DNA of 64,000 bases. It comes from Gordius sp. MW1. Lineage: Eukaryota; Nematomorpha; Gordioida; Gordea; Gordiidae. The notes under the pieces were generated by a model that was not told where the DNA came from, ran no database searches, and was given only the letters and a program-made list of their open reading frames with translations. The DNA lies in the NCBI GenBank assembly GCA_964036665.1, contig OZ038531.1:12214168-12278167 (forward strand). The letters are read 5' to 3'. Made by a program: the position numbers and the translations under genes. Positions 12,269-22,979 of the stretch are shown one piece after another (position 1 is the first letter of the stretch; each line of letters begins with the position of its first letter).

Positions 12269-12652
12269 TTAATTTAATAATACTTTTTGAAGATGCTCTG
12301 GTAAATTAAAAATTGTATGTATTGCACCTTCTCTAAGTTGCTTATATTTATTGGGGGTGGGATAAAATAAATCAGGAGTAAAATGGGCACTGCACATTAG
12401 GGATTCTTTGGTTGGAATAAAATCTCTTTTGGCATTATGAAGCCAATTCTTAAGAATTGGTTTGTTTTTTAGGGGAAACCTAATTAGTTAGTTGATGAGC
12501 AAATAATATATATAAAAAATAACATAAGAATAAATGTTAATCATATATTAAAGTGTATGATGGATTAATATATTTTTAAATTTACTTGTGGAAGGAAAGA
12601 TCCTTATTTTTAGGTCTAGAATTGTTTCATCCATAACAGCACAATATGCCAT
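12269..12652 (-). pseudogene. THAP zinc-finger module of P-type transposase, two exons, decayed (copy 1)
   Basis: THAP domains are C2CH zinc fingers that bind DNA; in P transposases they sit at the N-terminus and recognise sites near the element ends. Exon 1 (12652-12586) starts at ATG with M-A-Y-C-A-V. It then needs a 1-bp frame change, after which the expected second zinc Cys codon reads TGA, followed by NNSRPKNKDLSFHK. A GT..AG intron (12585-12480, 106 bp) has donor GTAAAT and acceptor TTAG. Splicing gives the classical HKFP junction in frame. Exon 2 (12479-12269, 69 codons then TAA) shows KNW, the zinc pair C-S-A-H inside MCSAHF, and GAIHTIF, matching the THAP C-x2-H and AVPTIF-like motifs. 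The module is otherwise intact in exon 2, so decay is modest. It ends in a stop before the next transposase fragment. No functional product is expected. Confidence 0.86.
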
Positions 12653-12876
12653 TATGTTATTTTAGTTATTCCTATCAAACTTAAAATCATTTAACACCTC
12701 ACATCATGATGTCACAATACGACTTGATAGTAATCGTAATTACTTAATTAATTAACAAGCAAGGATTCATATAATCAAATATATACACAAAACATATAAA
12801 ATAAATATGTTTTAATAGATGTATTATTAAAATATAGTTTAAACATAGCAAATAACAATTAACTTACTTATGACTG
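12653..12876 (-). other. Putative 5' flank / promoter side of transposase remnant (copy 1)
   Basis: A+T-rich interval between the exon 1 ATG and the right subterminal repeat, read on the minus strand. It contains a perfect 12-bp palindrome ACATCATGATGT at 12701-12712, about 50 bp upstream of the ATG, and several TATA-like stretches, too many to single out a promoter. No other coding sequence was seen. Confidence 0.45.
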
Positions 12877-12896
12877 TTCACCTTTTAAAATGGCGG
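12877..12896 (-). repeat. Subterminal inverted repeat, right arm (copy 1)
   Basis: Perfect 20-bp partner of 11383-11402. It lies between the right terminal repeat and the 5' side of the transposase remnant. A perfect inner repeat retained in a decayed element fits a cis-acting role for transposition rather than chance. Confidence 0.88.
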
Positions 12897-12933
12897 AATG
12901 TTGGGTACACATTTTTCAAATGAATGCCACTTC

Positions 12934-12956
12934 GATGAGCAGTCTATTAGTCTATG
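12934..12956 (-). repeat. Right terminal inverted repeat of transposon copy 1
   Basis: 23 bp; read on the minus strand it begins CATAGACTAATAG and ends GACTGCTCATC. This is the promoter-proximal end relative to the transposase remnant. Confidence 0.92.
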
Positions 12957-12964
12957 CATAGAAT
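12957..12964 (+). repeat. Target-site duplication CATAGAAT, right of transposon copy 1
   Basis: Exact repeat of 11324-11331. The satellite continues without loss (CGAAAAAAATAAAT follows), so insertion was precise and the flanks have not been rearranged. Confidence 0.93.
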
Positions 12965-14345
12965 CGAAAAAAATAAATATTTTTACCTCAAAATTTTTCA
13001 CATATTTTTCTTTCAACCGTATGCATCCGATGAAAGTTGTCGTTTTCAGACGTGGTTTCGATGATAAAAAGTAAAAATTTATCAGAATCAGAAAACTATT
13101 ACTTTAAAATCATGATCGCATAGTGCATTTTTGAAAAATTAAGCACTCACGTTGCGATACAACAAACTAATCGCAACAATAAAACGTTGTCTTTTGTCAA
13201 AATGATAGTTCTCGCAGCTTTAAACCTCTTTTCGGAAGTCAATCGAGGATAAAAGGATTCTCAAATTGGCTTACTTTTATATATTTTTTTATGCTCTTTC
13301 ACATAGAATCGAAAAAAATAAATATTTTTACCTCAAAATTTTTCACATATTTTTCTTTGAACCGTATTCATCCGATGAAAGTTGTCGTTTTCAGACGTGG
13401 TTTCTATGATCCCAAGTAAACATTTATCAGAATTGAAAAACTATTACTTTGAAATCATGATCGCATCAAGCAGTTTTCAAAAATTAAGCACTCACGCGAT
13501 ACAACAAAAACAAAATAATCGCACCAATAAAACGTTGTCTTTTGTCAAAATGATAGTTCTCGCAGCTTAAAACCTCTTTTCGTAAGTCAATCGAGGATAA
13601 TAGGATTCTCAAATTGGCTTACTTTTATATATTTTTTTATGCTCTTTCACATAGAATCGAAAAAAATAAATATTTTTACCTCAAAATTTTTCACATATTT
13701 TTCTTTGAACCGTATTCATCCGATGAAAGTTGTCGTTTTCAGACGTGGTTTCTATGATCCCAAGTAAAAATTTATCAGAATTGAAAAACTATTACTTTGA
13801 AATCATGATCGCATAAAGCAGTTTTCAAAAATTAAGCACTCACGTTGCGATACAACAAAAACAAAATAATCGCAACAATAAAACGTTGTCTTTTGTCAAA
13901 ATGATAGTTCTCGCAGCTTAAAACCTCTTTTCGGAAGTAAATCGAGGATAATAGGATTCTCAAATTGGCTTACTTTTATATATTTTTTCATGCTCTTTCA
14001 CATAGAATCGAACAAAATAAATATTTTTACCTCAAAATTTTTCACATATTTTTCTTTCAACCGTATGCATCCGATGAAAGTTGTCGTTTTCAGACGTGGT
14101 TTCGATGATAAAATGTAAAAATTTATCAGAATCAGAAAACTATTACTTTGAAATCATAATCGCATAGAGCAGTTTTCAAAAATTAAGCACTCACGTTGCG
14201 ATAAAACAAACTAATCGCAACAATAAAACGTTGTCTTTTGTCAAAATGATAGTTCTCGCAGCTTAAAACCTCTTTTCGGAAGTAAATCGAGGATAATAGG
14301 ATTCTCAAATTGGCTTACTTTTATATATTTTTTCATGCTCTTTCA

Positions 14346-14353
14346 CATAGAAT
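14346..14353 (+). repeat. Target-site duplication CATAGAAT, left of transposon copy 2
   Basis: Same 8 bp as at copy 1, with the partner at 15979-15986. Identical target site and position within the monomer show this is a copy of the same insertion rather than a new event. Confidence 0.93.
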
Positions 14354-14760
14354 CATAGACTAAATAGACTGCTCATCCCCTTTGTAAAAGTGTTGCCTCG
14401 TTTACCGCCATTTTAAAAGGTGAAATGATGAGACTGTTATACTGCTAGAGAATGGTAATCACATATACCCTCTATTAACATATGAAATTTTTTATATATT
14501 TTTATGAATCTACGACTGAAATTTTTAAATATAATTTTAAAAAACTATTATTTACTAATAATATATCGTTAGTCGTGATTTAAGAATAAAAAGACTAAAA
14601 AATTGTCAATAAAAAACACTAATTTAATGAAATTAAGTAACTTTAGTTTTAGCGCCACCTATACTTCGTTGAATATTATAATAGACATTCATATATTTTT
14701 TTATTTTTAAAATATAACCTAATTAATAGAAGATTGTAAATAATCACAGAATAAAATATA

Positions 14761-15241
14761 TTATTGCCCTAAAAATAAAATATTTTTATTAAGTTTGTTA
14801 CGAATATTTAATTTTAAAGTTTGATTTAAAATACGCAAATTGTTATGAAATAAAATTTTAAGGTATTTACGTATAATAAGTTTAATTAATATATAAAAAT
14901 GGGATGACAAATTATCTTGCTCCAATATATGTTGAGACAAATCATCAAAAAGAGAGGTGCCAATTATTTTAGAAAATTTTTTATTTTTAATAATTACATA
15001 TACAGGTGATTTGGATTTCAAAATAAGATCTTTGATTTTTTCAATGGAACATTTTAAGAACCCTAAAAAATATTATCAACTCATTATAGAATTTACCAGG
15101 ATTAACATCAAGACAAATGCTCCACCTTCTTAATGATGATTCTGAAGGGAGGCAAATAATATTCCTAAGGTGCCTATATGCACTTGCTGAATAATAGTGC
15201 AATGTGAGGGCTAATTGTTTGAATGGTTGGCTAAAGAATTG
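14761..15241 (-). pseudogene. P-type transposase central and C-terminal fragments, frameshifted (copy 2)
   Basis: Duplicate of the copy 1 fragments. The first frame (15241-15041) carries LALTLHYYSASAYRHLR and NPGKFY. The second ends at TAA 14763-14761 after IRNKLNKNILFLGQ. The last frame is open over its final 86 codons in both copies (11739-11999 and 14761-15021), but begins at TTG rather than ATG and has no independent start, so it is best read as a fragment. Confidence 0.75.
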
Positions 15242-15290
15242 TTAGTGCTCCTTGTCGGTGCAGGTTTCTAAAATTTTATAATTACAATAA

Positions 15291-15674
15291 TTAATTTAAT
15301 AATACTTTTTGAAGATGCTCTGGTAAATTAAAAATTGTATGTATTGCACCTTCTCTAAGTTGCTTATATTTATTGGGGGTGGGATAAAATAAATCAGGAG
15401 TAAAATGGGCACTGCACATTAGGGATTCTTTGGTTGGAATAAAATCTCTTTTGGCATTATGAAGCCAATTCTTAAGAATTGGTTTGTTTTTTAGGGGAAA
15501 CCTAATTAGTTAGTTGATGAGCAAATAATATATATAAAAAATAACATAAGAATAAATGTTAATCATATATTAAAGTGTATGATGGATTAATATATTTTTA
15601 AATTTACTTGTGGAAGGAAAGATCCTTATTTTTAGGTCTAGAATTGTTTCATCCATAACAGCACAATATGCCAT
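15291..15674 (-). pseudogene. THAP zinc-finger module, decayed (copy 2)
   Basis: Duplicate of the module in copy 1. Exon 1 is 15674-15608, the intron 15607-15502, and exon 2 15501-15291. ATG, GTAAAT donor, HKFP splice junction, MCSAHF zinc motif, GAIHTIF motif and terminal TAA are all at the corresponding positions. The shared lesions show the gene was already dead before the 3022-bp duplication. Confidence 0.85.
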
Positions 15675-15978
15675 TATGTTATTTTAGTTATTCCTATCAA
15701 ACTTAAAATCATTTAACACCTCACATCATGATGTCACAATACGACTTGATAGTAATCGTAATTACTTAATTAATTAACAAGCAAGGATTCATATAATCAA
15801 ATATATACACAAAACATATAAAATAAATATGTTTTAATAGATGTATTATTAAAATATAGTTTAAACATAGCAAATAACAATTAACTTACTTATGACTGTT
15901 CACCTTTTAAAATGGCGGAATGTTGGGTACACATTTTTCAAATGAATGCCACTTCGATGAGCAGTCTATTAGTCTATG

Positions 15979-15986
15979 CATAGAAT
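15979..15986 (+). repeat. Target-site duplication CATAGAAT, right of transposon copy 2
   Basis: Partner of 14346-14353; the monomer resumes immediately with CGAAAAAAATAAAT. Confidence 0.93.
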
Positions 15987-17272
15987 CGAAAAAAATAAAT
16001 ATTTTTACCTCAAAATTTTTCACATATTTTTCTTTCAACCGTATGCATCCGATGAAAGTTGTCGTTTTCAGACGTGGTTTCGATGATAAAAAGTAAAAAT
16101 TTATCAGAATCAGAAAACTATTACTTTAAAATCATGATCGCATAGTGCATTTTTGAAAAATTAAGCACTCACGTTGCGATACAACAAACTAATCGCAACA
16201 ATAAAACGTTGTCTTTTGTCAAAATGATAGTTCTCGCAGCTTTAAACCTCTTTTCGGAAGTCAATCGAGGATAAAAGGATTCTCAAATTGGCTTACTTTT
16301 ATATATTTTTTTATGCTCTTTCACATAGAATCGAAAAAAATAAATATTTTTACCTCAAAATTTTTCACATATTTTTCTTTGAACCGTATTCATCCGATGA
16401 AAGTTGTCGTTTTCAGACGTGGTTTCTATGATCCCAAGTAAACATTTATCAGAATTGAAAAACTATTACTTTGAAATCATGATCGCATCAAGCAGTTTTC
16501 AAAAATTAAGCACTCACGCGATACAACAAAAACAAAATAATCGCACCAATAAAACGTTGTCTTTTGTCAAAATGATAGTTCTCGCAGCTTAAAACCTCTT
16601 TTCGTAAGTCAATCGAGGATAATAGGATTCTCAAATTGGCTTACTTTTATATATTTTTTTATGCTCTTTCACATAGAATCGAAAAAAATAAATATTTTTA
16701 CCTCAAAATTTTTCACATATTTTTCTTTGAACCGTATTCATCCGATGAAAGTTGTCGTTTTCAGACGTGGTTTCTATGATCCCAAGTAAAAATTTATCAG
16801 AATTGAAAAACTATTACTTTGAAATCATGATCGCATAAAGCAGTTTTCAAAAATTAAGCACTCACGTTGCGATACAACAAAAACAAAATAATCGCAACAA
16901 TAAAACGTTGTCTTTTGTCAAAATGATAGTTCTCGCAGCTTAAAACCTCTTTTCGGAAGTCAATCGAGGATAATAGGATTCTCAAATTAGCTTACTTTTA
17001 TATATTTTTTTATGCTCTTTCACATAGAATCGAAAAAAATAAATATTTTTGCCTCAAAATTTTTCACATATTTTTCTTTGAACCGTATTCATCCGATGAA
17101 AGTTGTAGTTTTCAGACGTGGTTTCTAAGATCCCAAGTAAAAATTTATCAGAATTGAAAAACTATTACTTTGAAATCATGATCGCATAAAGCAGTTTTCA
17201 AAAATTAAGCACTCACGTTGCGATACAACAAAAACAAAATAATCGCAACAATAAAACGTTGTCTTTTGTCAA

Positions 17273-20042
17273 AATGATAGTTCTCGCAGCTTAAAACCTC
17301 TTTTCGGAAGTCAATCGAGGATAATAGGATTCTCAAATTGGCTTACTTTTATATATTTTTTTATGCTCTTTCACATAGAATCGAAAAAAATAAATATTTT
17401 TGCCTCAAAATTTTTCACATATTTTTCTTTGAACCGTATGCATCCGATGAAAGGTGTCGTTTTCAGACCTGGTTTCTATGATCCCAAGTAAAAATTTATC
17501 AGAATCTGAAAACTATTACTTTGAAATCATGATCGCATAATGCATTTTTGAAAAATTAAGCCTCACGTTGCGATACAACAAACTAATCGCAATAAAACGT
17601 TGTGTTTTGTCAAAATGATAGTTCTCGCAGCTTAAAACCTCTTTGCGGAAGTCAATCGAGGATAATAGGATTCTCAAATTGGCTTAATTTTATATATTTT
17701 TTTATGCTCTTTCACATAGAATCGAAAAAAAGGAATATTTTTGCCTCAAAATTTTTCACTATTTTTCTTTGAACCGTATTCATCCGATGAAAGTTGTCGT
17801 TTTCAGACGTGGTTTCTATGATCCCAAGTAAAAATTTATCAGAATTTAAAAACTATTACTTTGAAATCATAATCGCATAGAGCAGTTTTCAAAAATTAAG
17901 CACTCACGTTGTGATAGAACAAACTAATCGCAACAATAAAACGTTGTCTTTTGTCAAAATGAATAGATCTGGCAGCTTAAAACCTCTTTTCGGAAGTAAA
18001 TCGAGGATAATAGGATTCTCAAATTGGCTTACTTTTATATATTTTTTCATGCTCTTTCACATAGAATCGAAAAAAATAAATATTTTTACCTCAAAATTTT
18101 TCTCATATTTTTCTTTCAACCGTATGCATCCGATGAAAGTTGTCGTTTTCAGACGTGGTTTCGATGATAAAAAGTAAAAATTTATCAGAATCAGAAAACT
18201 ATTACTTTAAAATCATGATCGCATAGTGCATTTTTGAAAAATTAAGCATTCACGTTGCGATACAACAAACTAATCGCAACAATAAAACGTTGTCTTTTGT
18301 CAAAATGATAGTTCTCGCAGCTTAAAACCTCTTTTCGGAAGTAAATCGAGGATAATAGGATTCTCAAATTGGCTTACTTTTATATATTTTTTCATGCTCT
18401 TTCACATAGAATCAAAAAAATAAATATTTTTACCTCAAAATTTTTCACATATTTTTCTTTCAACCGTATGCATCCGATGAAAGTTGTCGTTGTCAGACGT
18501 GGTTTCGACGATAAAAAGTAAAAATTTATCAGAATCAGAAAACTATTACTTTGAAATCATAATCGCATAGAGCAGTTTTCAAAAATTAAGCACTCACGTT
18601 GCGATAAAACAAACTAATCGCAACAATAAAACGTTGTCTTTTGTCAAAATGATAGTTCTCGCAGCTATAAACCTCTTTTCGGAAGTAAATCGAGGATAAT
18701 AGGATTCTCAAATTGGCTTACTTTTATATATTTTTTCATGCTCTTTCACATAGAATCGAACAAAATAAATATTTTTACCTCAAAATTTTTCACATATTTT
18801 TCTTTCAACCGTATGCATCCGATGAAAGTTGTCGTTTTCAGACGTGGTTTCGATGATAAAAAGTAAAAATTTATCAGAATCAGAAAACTATTACTTTAAA
18901 ATCATGATCGCATAGTGCATTTTTGAAAAATTAAGCACTCACGTTGCGATACAACAAACTAATCGCAACAATAAAACGTTGTCTTTTGTCAAAATGATAG
19001 TTCTCGCAGCTTAAAACCTCTTTTCGGAAGTCAATCGAGGATAAAAGGATTCTCAAATTGGCTTACTTTTATATATTTTTTTATGCTCTTTCACATAGAA
19101 TCGAAAAAAATAAATATTTTTACCTCAAAATTTTTCACATATTTTTCTTTGAACCGTATTCATCCGATGAAAGTTGTCGTTTTCAGACGTGGTTTCTATG
19201 ATCCCAAGTAAACATTTATCAGAATTGAAAAACTATTACTTTGAAATCATGATCGCATCAAGCAGTTTTCAAAAATTAAGCACTCACGCGATACAACAAA
19301 AACAAAATAATCGCAGAAATAAAACGTTGTCTTTTGTCAAAATGATAGTTCTCGAAGCTTAAAACCTCTTTTCGGAAGTCAATCGAGGATAATAGGATTC
19401 TCAAATTGGCTTACTTTTATATATTCTTTTATGCTCTTTCACATAGAATCGAAAAAAATAAATATTTTTACCTCAAAATTTTTCACATATTTTTCTTTGA
19501 ACCGTATTCATCCGATGAAAGTTGTCGTTTTCAGACGTGGTATCTATGATCCCAAGTAAAAATTTATCAGAATTGAAAAACTATTACTTTGAAATCATGA
19601 TCGCATAAAGCAGTTTTCAAAAATTAAGCACTCACGTTGCGATACAACAAAAACAAAATAATCGCAACAATAAAACGTTGTCTTTTGTCAAAATGATAGT
19701 TCTCGCAGCTTAAAACCTCTTTTCGGAAGTCAATCGAGGATAATAGGATTCTCAAATTAGCTTACTTTTATATATTTTTTTATGCTCTTTCACATAGAAT
19801 CGAAAAAAATAAATATTTTTGCCTCAAAATTTTTCACATATTTTTCTTTGAACCGTATTCATCCGATGAAAGTTGTAGTTTTCGGACGTGGTTTCTAAGA
19901 TCCCAAGTAAAAATTTATCAGAATTGAAAAACTATTACTTTGAAATCATGATCGCATAAAGCAGTTTTCAAAAATTAAGCACTCACGTTGCGATACAACA
20001 AAAACAAAATAATCGCAACAATAAAACGTTGTCTTTTGTCAC
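17273..20042 (+). repeat. 2770-bp (8-monomer) tandem duplication, unit 1
   Basis: 17273 onward matches 20043 onward at offset 2770, continuing to 22979, where GAACCGTATT replaces GAACCGTATG. Diagnostic variants present in both: GTTGTCGTTGTCAG (18489, 21259), GCAGCTATAAACC (18661, 21431), CTCGAAGCTT (near 19352, 22122), GTGGTATCTATG (near 19540, 22310), TTTTCGGACG (near 19881, 22651). The unit includes the AAGCCTCACG / CTTTGCGG / TTTCACTATTTTTC monomer pair also found near 3577 and 9790. Confidence 0.9.
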
Positions 20043-22979
20043 AATGATAGTTCTCGCAGCTTAAAACCTCTTTTCGGAAGTCAATCGAGGATAATAGGAT
20101 TCTCAAATTGGCTTACTTTTATATATTTTTTTATGCTCTTTCACATAGAATCGAAAAAAATAAATATTTTTGCCTCAAAATTTTTCACATATTTTTCTTT
20201 GAACCGTATGCATCCGATGAAAGGTGTCGTTTTCAGACCTGGTTTCTATGATCCCAAGTAAAAATTTATCAGAATCTGAAAACTATTACTTTGAAATCAT
20301 GATCGCATAATGCATTTTTGAAAAATTAAGCCTCACGTTGCGATACAACAAACTAATCGCAATAAAACGTTGTGTTTTGTCAAAATGATAGTTCTCGCAG
20401 CTTAAAACCTCTTTGCGGAAGTCAATCGAGGATAATAGGATTCTCAAATTGGCTTAATTTTATATATTTTTTTATGCTCTTTCACATAGAATCGAAAAAA
20501 AGGAATATTTTTGCCTCAAAATTTTTCACTATTTTTCTTTGAACCGTATTCATCCGATGAAAGTTGTCGTTTTCAGACGTGGTTTCTATGATCCCAAGTA
20601 AAAATTTATCAGAATTTAAAAACTATTACTTTGAAATCATAATCGCATAGAGCAGTTTTCAAAAATTAAGCACTCACGTTGTGATAGAACAAACTAATCG
20701 CAACAATAAAACGTTGTCTTTTGTCAAAATGAATAGATCTGGCAGCTTAAAACCTCTTTTCGGAAGTAAATCGAGGATAATAGGATTCTCAAATTGGCTT
20801 ACTTTTATATATTTTTTCATGCTCTTTCACATAGAATCGAAAAAAATAAATATTTTTACCTCAAAATTTTTCTCATATTTTTCTTTCAACCGTATGCATC
20901 CGATGAAAGTTGTCGTTTTCAGACGTGGTTTCGATGATAAAAAGTAAAAATTTATCAGAATCAGAAAACTATTACTTTAAAATCATGATCGCATAGTGCA
21001 TTTTTGAAAAATTAAGCATTCACGTTGCGATACAACAAACTAATCGCAACAATAAAACGTTGTCTTTTGTCAAAATGATAGTTCTCGCAGCTTAAAACCT
21101 CTTTTCGGAAGTAAATCGAGGATAATAGGATTCTCAAATTGGCTTACTTTTATATATTTTTTCATGCTCTTTCACATAGAATCAAAAAAATAAATATTTT
21201 TACCTCAAAATTTTTCACATATTTTTCTTTCAACCGTATGCATCCGATGAAAGTTGTCGTTGTCAGACGTGGTTTCGACGATAAAAAGTAAAAATTTATC
21301 AGAATCAGAAAACTATTACTTTGAAATCATAATCGCATAGAGCAGTTTTCAAAAATTAAGCACTCACGTTGCGATAAAACAAACTAATCGCAACAATAAA
21401 ACGTTGTCTTTTGTCAAAATGATAGTTCTCGCAGCTATAAACCTCTTTTCGGAAGTAAATCGAGGATAATAGGATTCTCAAATTGGCTTACTTTTATATA
21501 TTTTTTCATGCTCTTTCACATAGAATCGAACAAAATAAATATTTTTACCTCAAAATTTTTCACATATTTTTCTTTCAACCGTATGCATCCGATGAAAGTT
21601 GTCGTTTTCAGACGTGGTTTCGATGATAAAAAGTAAAAATTTATCAGAATCAGAAAACTATTACTTTAAAATCATGATCGCATAGTGCATTTTTGAAAAA
21701 TTAAGCACTCACGTTGCGATACAACAAACTAATCGCAACAATAAAACGTTGTCTTTTGTCAAAATGATAGTTCTCGCAGCTTAAAACCTCTTTTCGGAAG
21801 TCAATCGAGGATAAAAGGATTCTCAAATTGGCTTACTTTTATATATTTTTTTATGCTCTTTCACATAGAATCGAAAAAAATAAATATTTTTACCTCAAAA
21901 TTTTTCACATATTTTTCTTTGAACCGTATTCATCCGATGAAAGTTGTCGTTTTCAGACGTGGTTTCTATGATCCCAAGTAAACATTTATCAGAATTGAAA
22001 AACTATTACTTTGAAATCATGATCGCATCAAGCAGTTTTCAAAAATTAAGCACTCACGCGATACAACAAAAACAAAATAATCGCAGAAATAAAACGTTGT
22101 CTTTTGTCAAAATGATAGTTCTCGAAGCTTAAAACCTCTTTTCGGAAGTCAATCGAGGATAATAGGATTCTCAAATTGGCTTACTTTTATATATTCTTTT
22201 ATGCTCTTTCACATAGAATCGAAAAAAATAAATATTTTTACCTCAAAATTTTTCACATATTTTTCTTTGAACCGTATTCATCCGATGAAAGTTGTCGTTT
22301 TCAGACGTGGTATCTATGATCCCAAGTAAAAATTTATCAGAATTGAAAAACTATTACTTTGAAATCATGATCGCATAAAGCAGTTTTCAAAAATTAAGCA
22401 CTCACGTTGCGATACAACAAAAACAAAATAATCGCAACAATAAAACGTTGTCTTTTGTCAAAATGATAGTTCTCGCAGCTTAAAACCTCTTTTCGGAAGT
22501 CAATCGAGGATAATAGGATTCTCAAATTAGCTTACTTTTATATATTTTTTTATGCTCTTTCACATAGAATCGAAAAAAATAAATATTTTTGCCTCAAAAT
22601 TTTTCACATATTTTTCTTTGAACCGTATTCATCCGATGAAAGTTGTAGTTTTCGGACGTGGTTTCTAAGATCCCAAGTAAAAATTTATCAGAATTGAAAA
22701 ACTATTACTTTGAAATCATGATCGCATAAAGCAGTTTTCAAAAATTAAGCACTCACGTTGCGATACAACAAAAACAAAATAATCGCAACAATAAAACGTT
22801 GTCTTTTGTCACAATGATAGTTCTCGCAGCTTAAAACCTCTTTTCGGAAGTCAATCGAGGATAATAGGATTCTCAAATTGGCTTACTTTTATATATTTTT
22901 TTATGCTCTTTCACATAGAATCGAAAAAAATAAATATTTTTGCCTCAAAATTTTTCACATATTTTTCTTTGAACCGTAT
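20043..22979 (+). repeat. 2770-bp tandem duplication, unit 2 plus partial overlap
   Basis: Second unit, followed by about 167 bp that extends the match beyond one full period. The exchange point therefore lies within that shared interval. Spot comparison found no internal difference from unit 1, suggesting recent origin. Confidence 0.9.

Larger units (their letters stand above)
11332..12956 (-). mobile_element. Non-autonomous P-superfamily (THAP transposase) DNA transposon, copy 1
   Basis: A 1625-bp insertion inside a satellite monomer. Seen directly: 8-bp target duplications, terminal inverted repeats (11332-11355 and 12934-12956) starting CATAGACTA, and a 20-bp perfect subterminal inverted repeat (11383-11402 and 12877-12896). 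The minus strand encodes recognisable pieces of a P-type transposase: a THAP zinc finger in two exons, then conserved central and C-terminal fragments. Known of the family: P elements make 8-bp duplications, have ends beginning CA, carry subterminal inverted repeats and encode THAP-domain transposases. A full P transposase is typically around 750 residues or more; here most of the catalytic core is missing and frames are broken, so the element cannot mobilise itself. The 5' end of the transposase lies toward the right end of the insertion. hAT was considered because it shares the 8-bp duplication, but the THAP module and transposase motifs favour P. Confidence 0.87.
10845..13866 (+). repeat. 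3022-bp tandem duplication carrying the transposon, unit 1
   Basis: Unit 1 (10845-13866) and unit 2 (13867-16888) are adjacent, same-orientation copies of 3022 bp: one 1625-bp transposon, its extra 8-bp target duplication, and four monomers' worth of satellite (1389 bp). The left boundary is where TAATCG becomes shared; the exchange point lies in the shared interval up to the difference at 13938 against 16960 (GAAGTAAAT against GAAGTCAAT). Private variants in both units include AATCGAACAAAA, TAAAATGTAAAA, TTCGTAAGTC and GGATAAAAGG. In spot comparison, including the transposon, I saw no difference between the units. Confidence 0.92.
12957..14353 (+). repeat. Satellite between the two transposon copies (four monomers)
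   Basis: About 1397 bp of the same satellite in the same orientation. It holds one GATGATAAAAAG-type monomer, then 351-bp-type copies (A/C-rich extensions near 13503-13520 and 13853-13870), then GATAAAATG and GAACAAAA variants identical to those just upstream of transposon copy 1. The monomer at 13482-13530 lacks TTG in the left arm of the dyad and reads CACTCACGCGATAC. Confidence 0.95.
14354..15978 (-). mobile_element. Non-autonomous P-superfamily transposon, copy 2 (segmental duplicate of copy 1)
   Basis: 1625 bp, exactly 3022 bp downstream of copy 1 along its whole length. Terminal repeats are at 14354-14377 and 15956-15978, subterminal repeats at 14405-14424 and 15899-15918. The transposase remnant has the same intron, the same TGA at the second zinc position and the same frameshift. 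I found no difference from copy 1 by eye. Because the surrounding satellite variants are duplicated too, this copy arose by satellite duplication, not transposition. Confidence 0.88.
13867..16888 (+). repeat. 3022-bp tandem duplication carrying the transposon, unit 2
   Basis: Second unit, directly abutting the first. It repeats the transposon, both 8-bp target duplications and the same satellite variants. Near identity suggests recent origin or ongoing homogenisation. Identical 3-kb units in an array can also be mis-assembled, so unit number should be treated as provisional. Confidence 0.92.

Noticed and set aside
12701-12712. Palindrome ACATCATGATGT as a defined promoter operator
   Set aside because: A 12-bp palindrome in AT-rich DNA can occur by chance and no second site or known binding motif supports a regulatory call; noted only within the 5' flank entry.
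11332-12956. hAT superfamily assignment from the 8-bp duplication
   Set aside because: The duplication length fits both, but the THAP zinc-finger exons and P-type transposase stretches favour the P superfamily, and the end CATAG does not fit the usual hAT terminal pattern well.
14354-15978. Second transposon copy as an independent insertion
   Set aside because: It shares the exact target position, the same internal lesions and duplicated flanking satellite variants at a constant 3022-bp offset.
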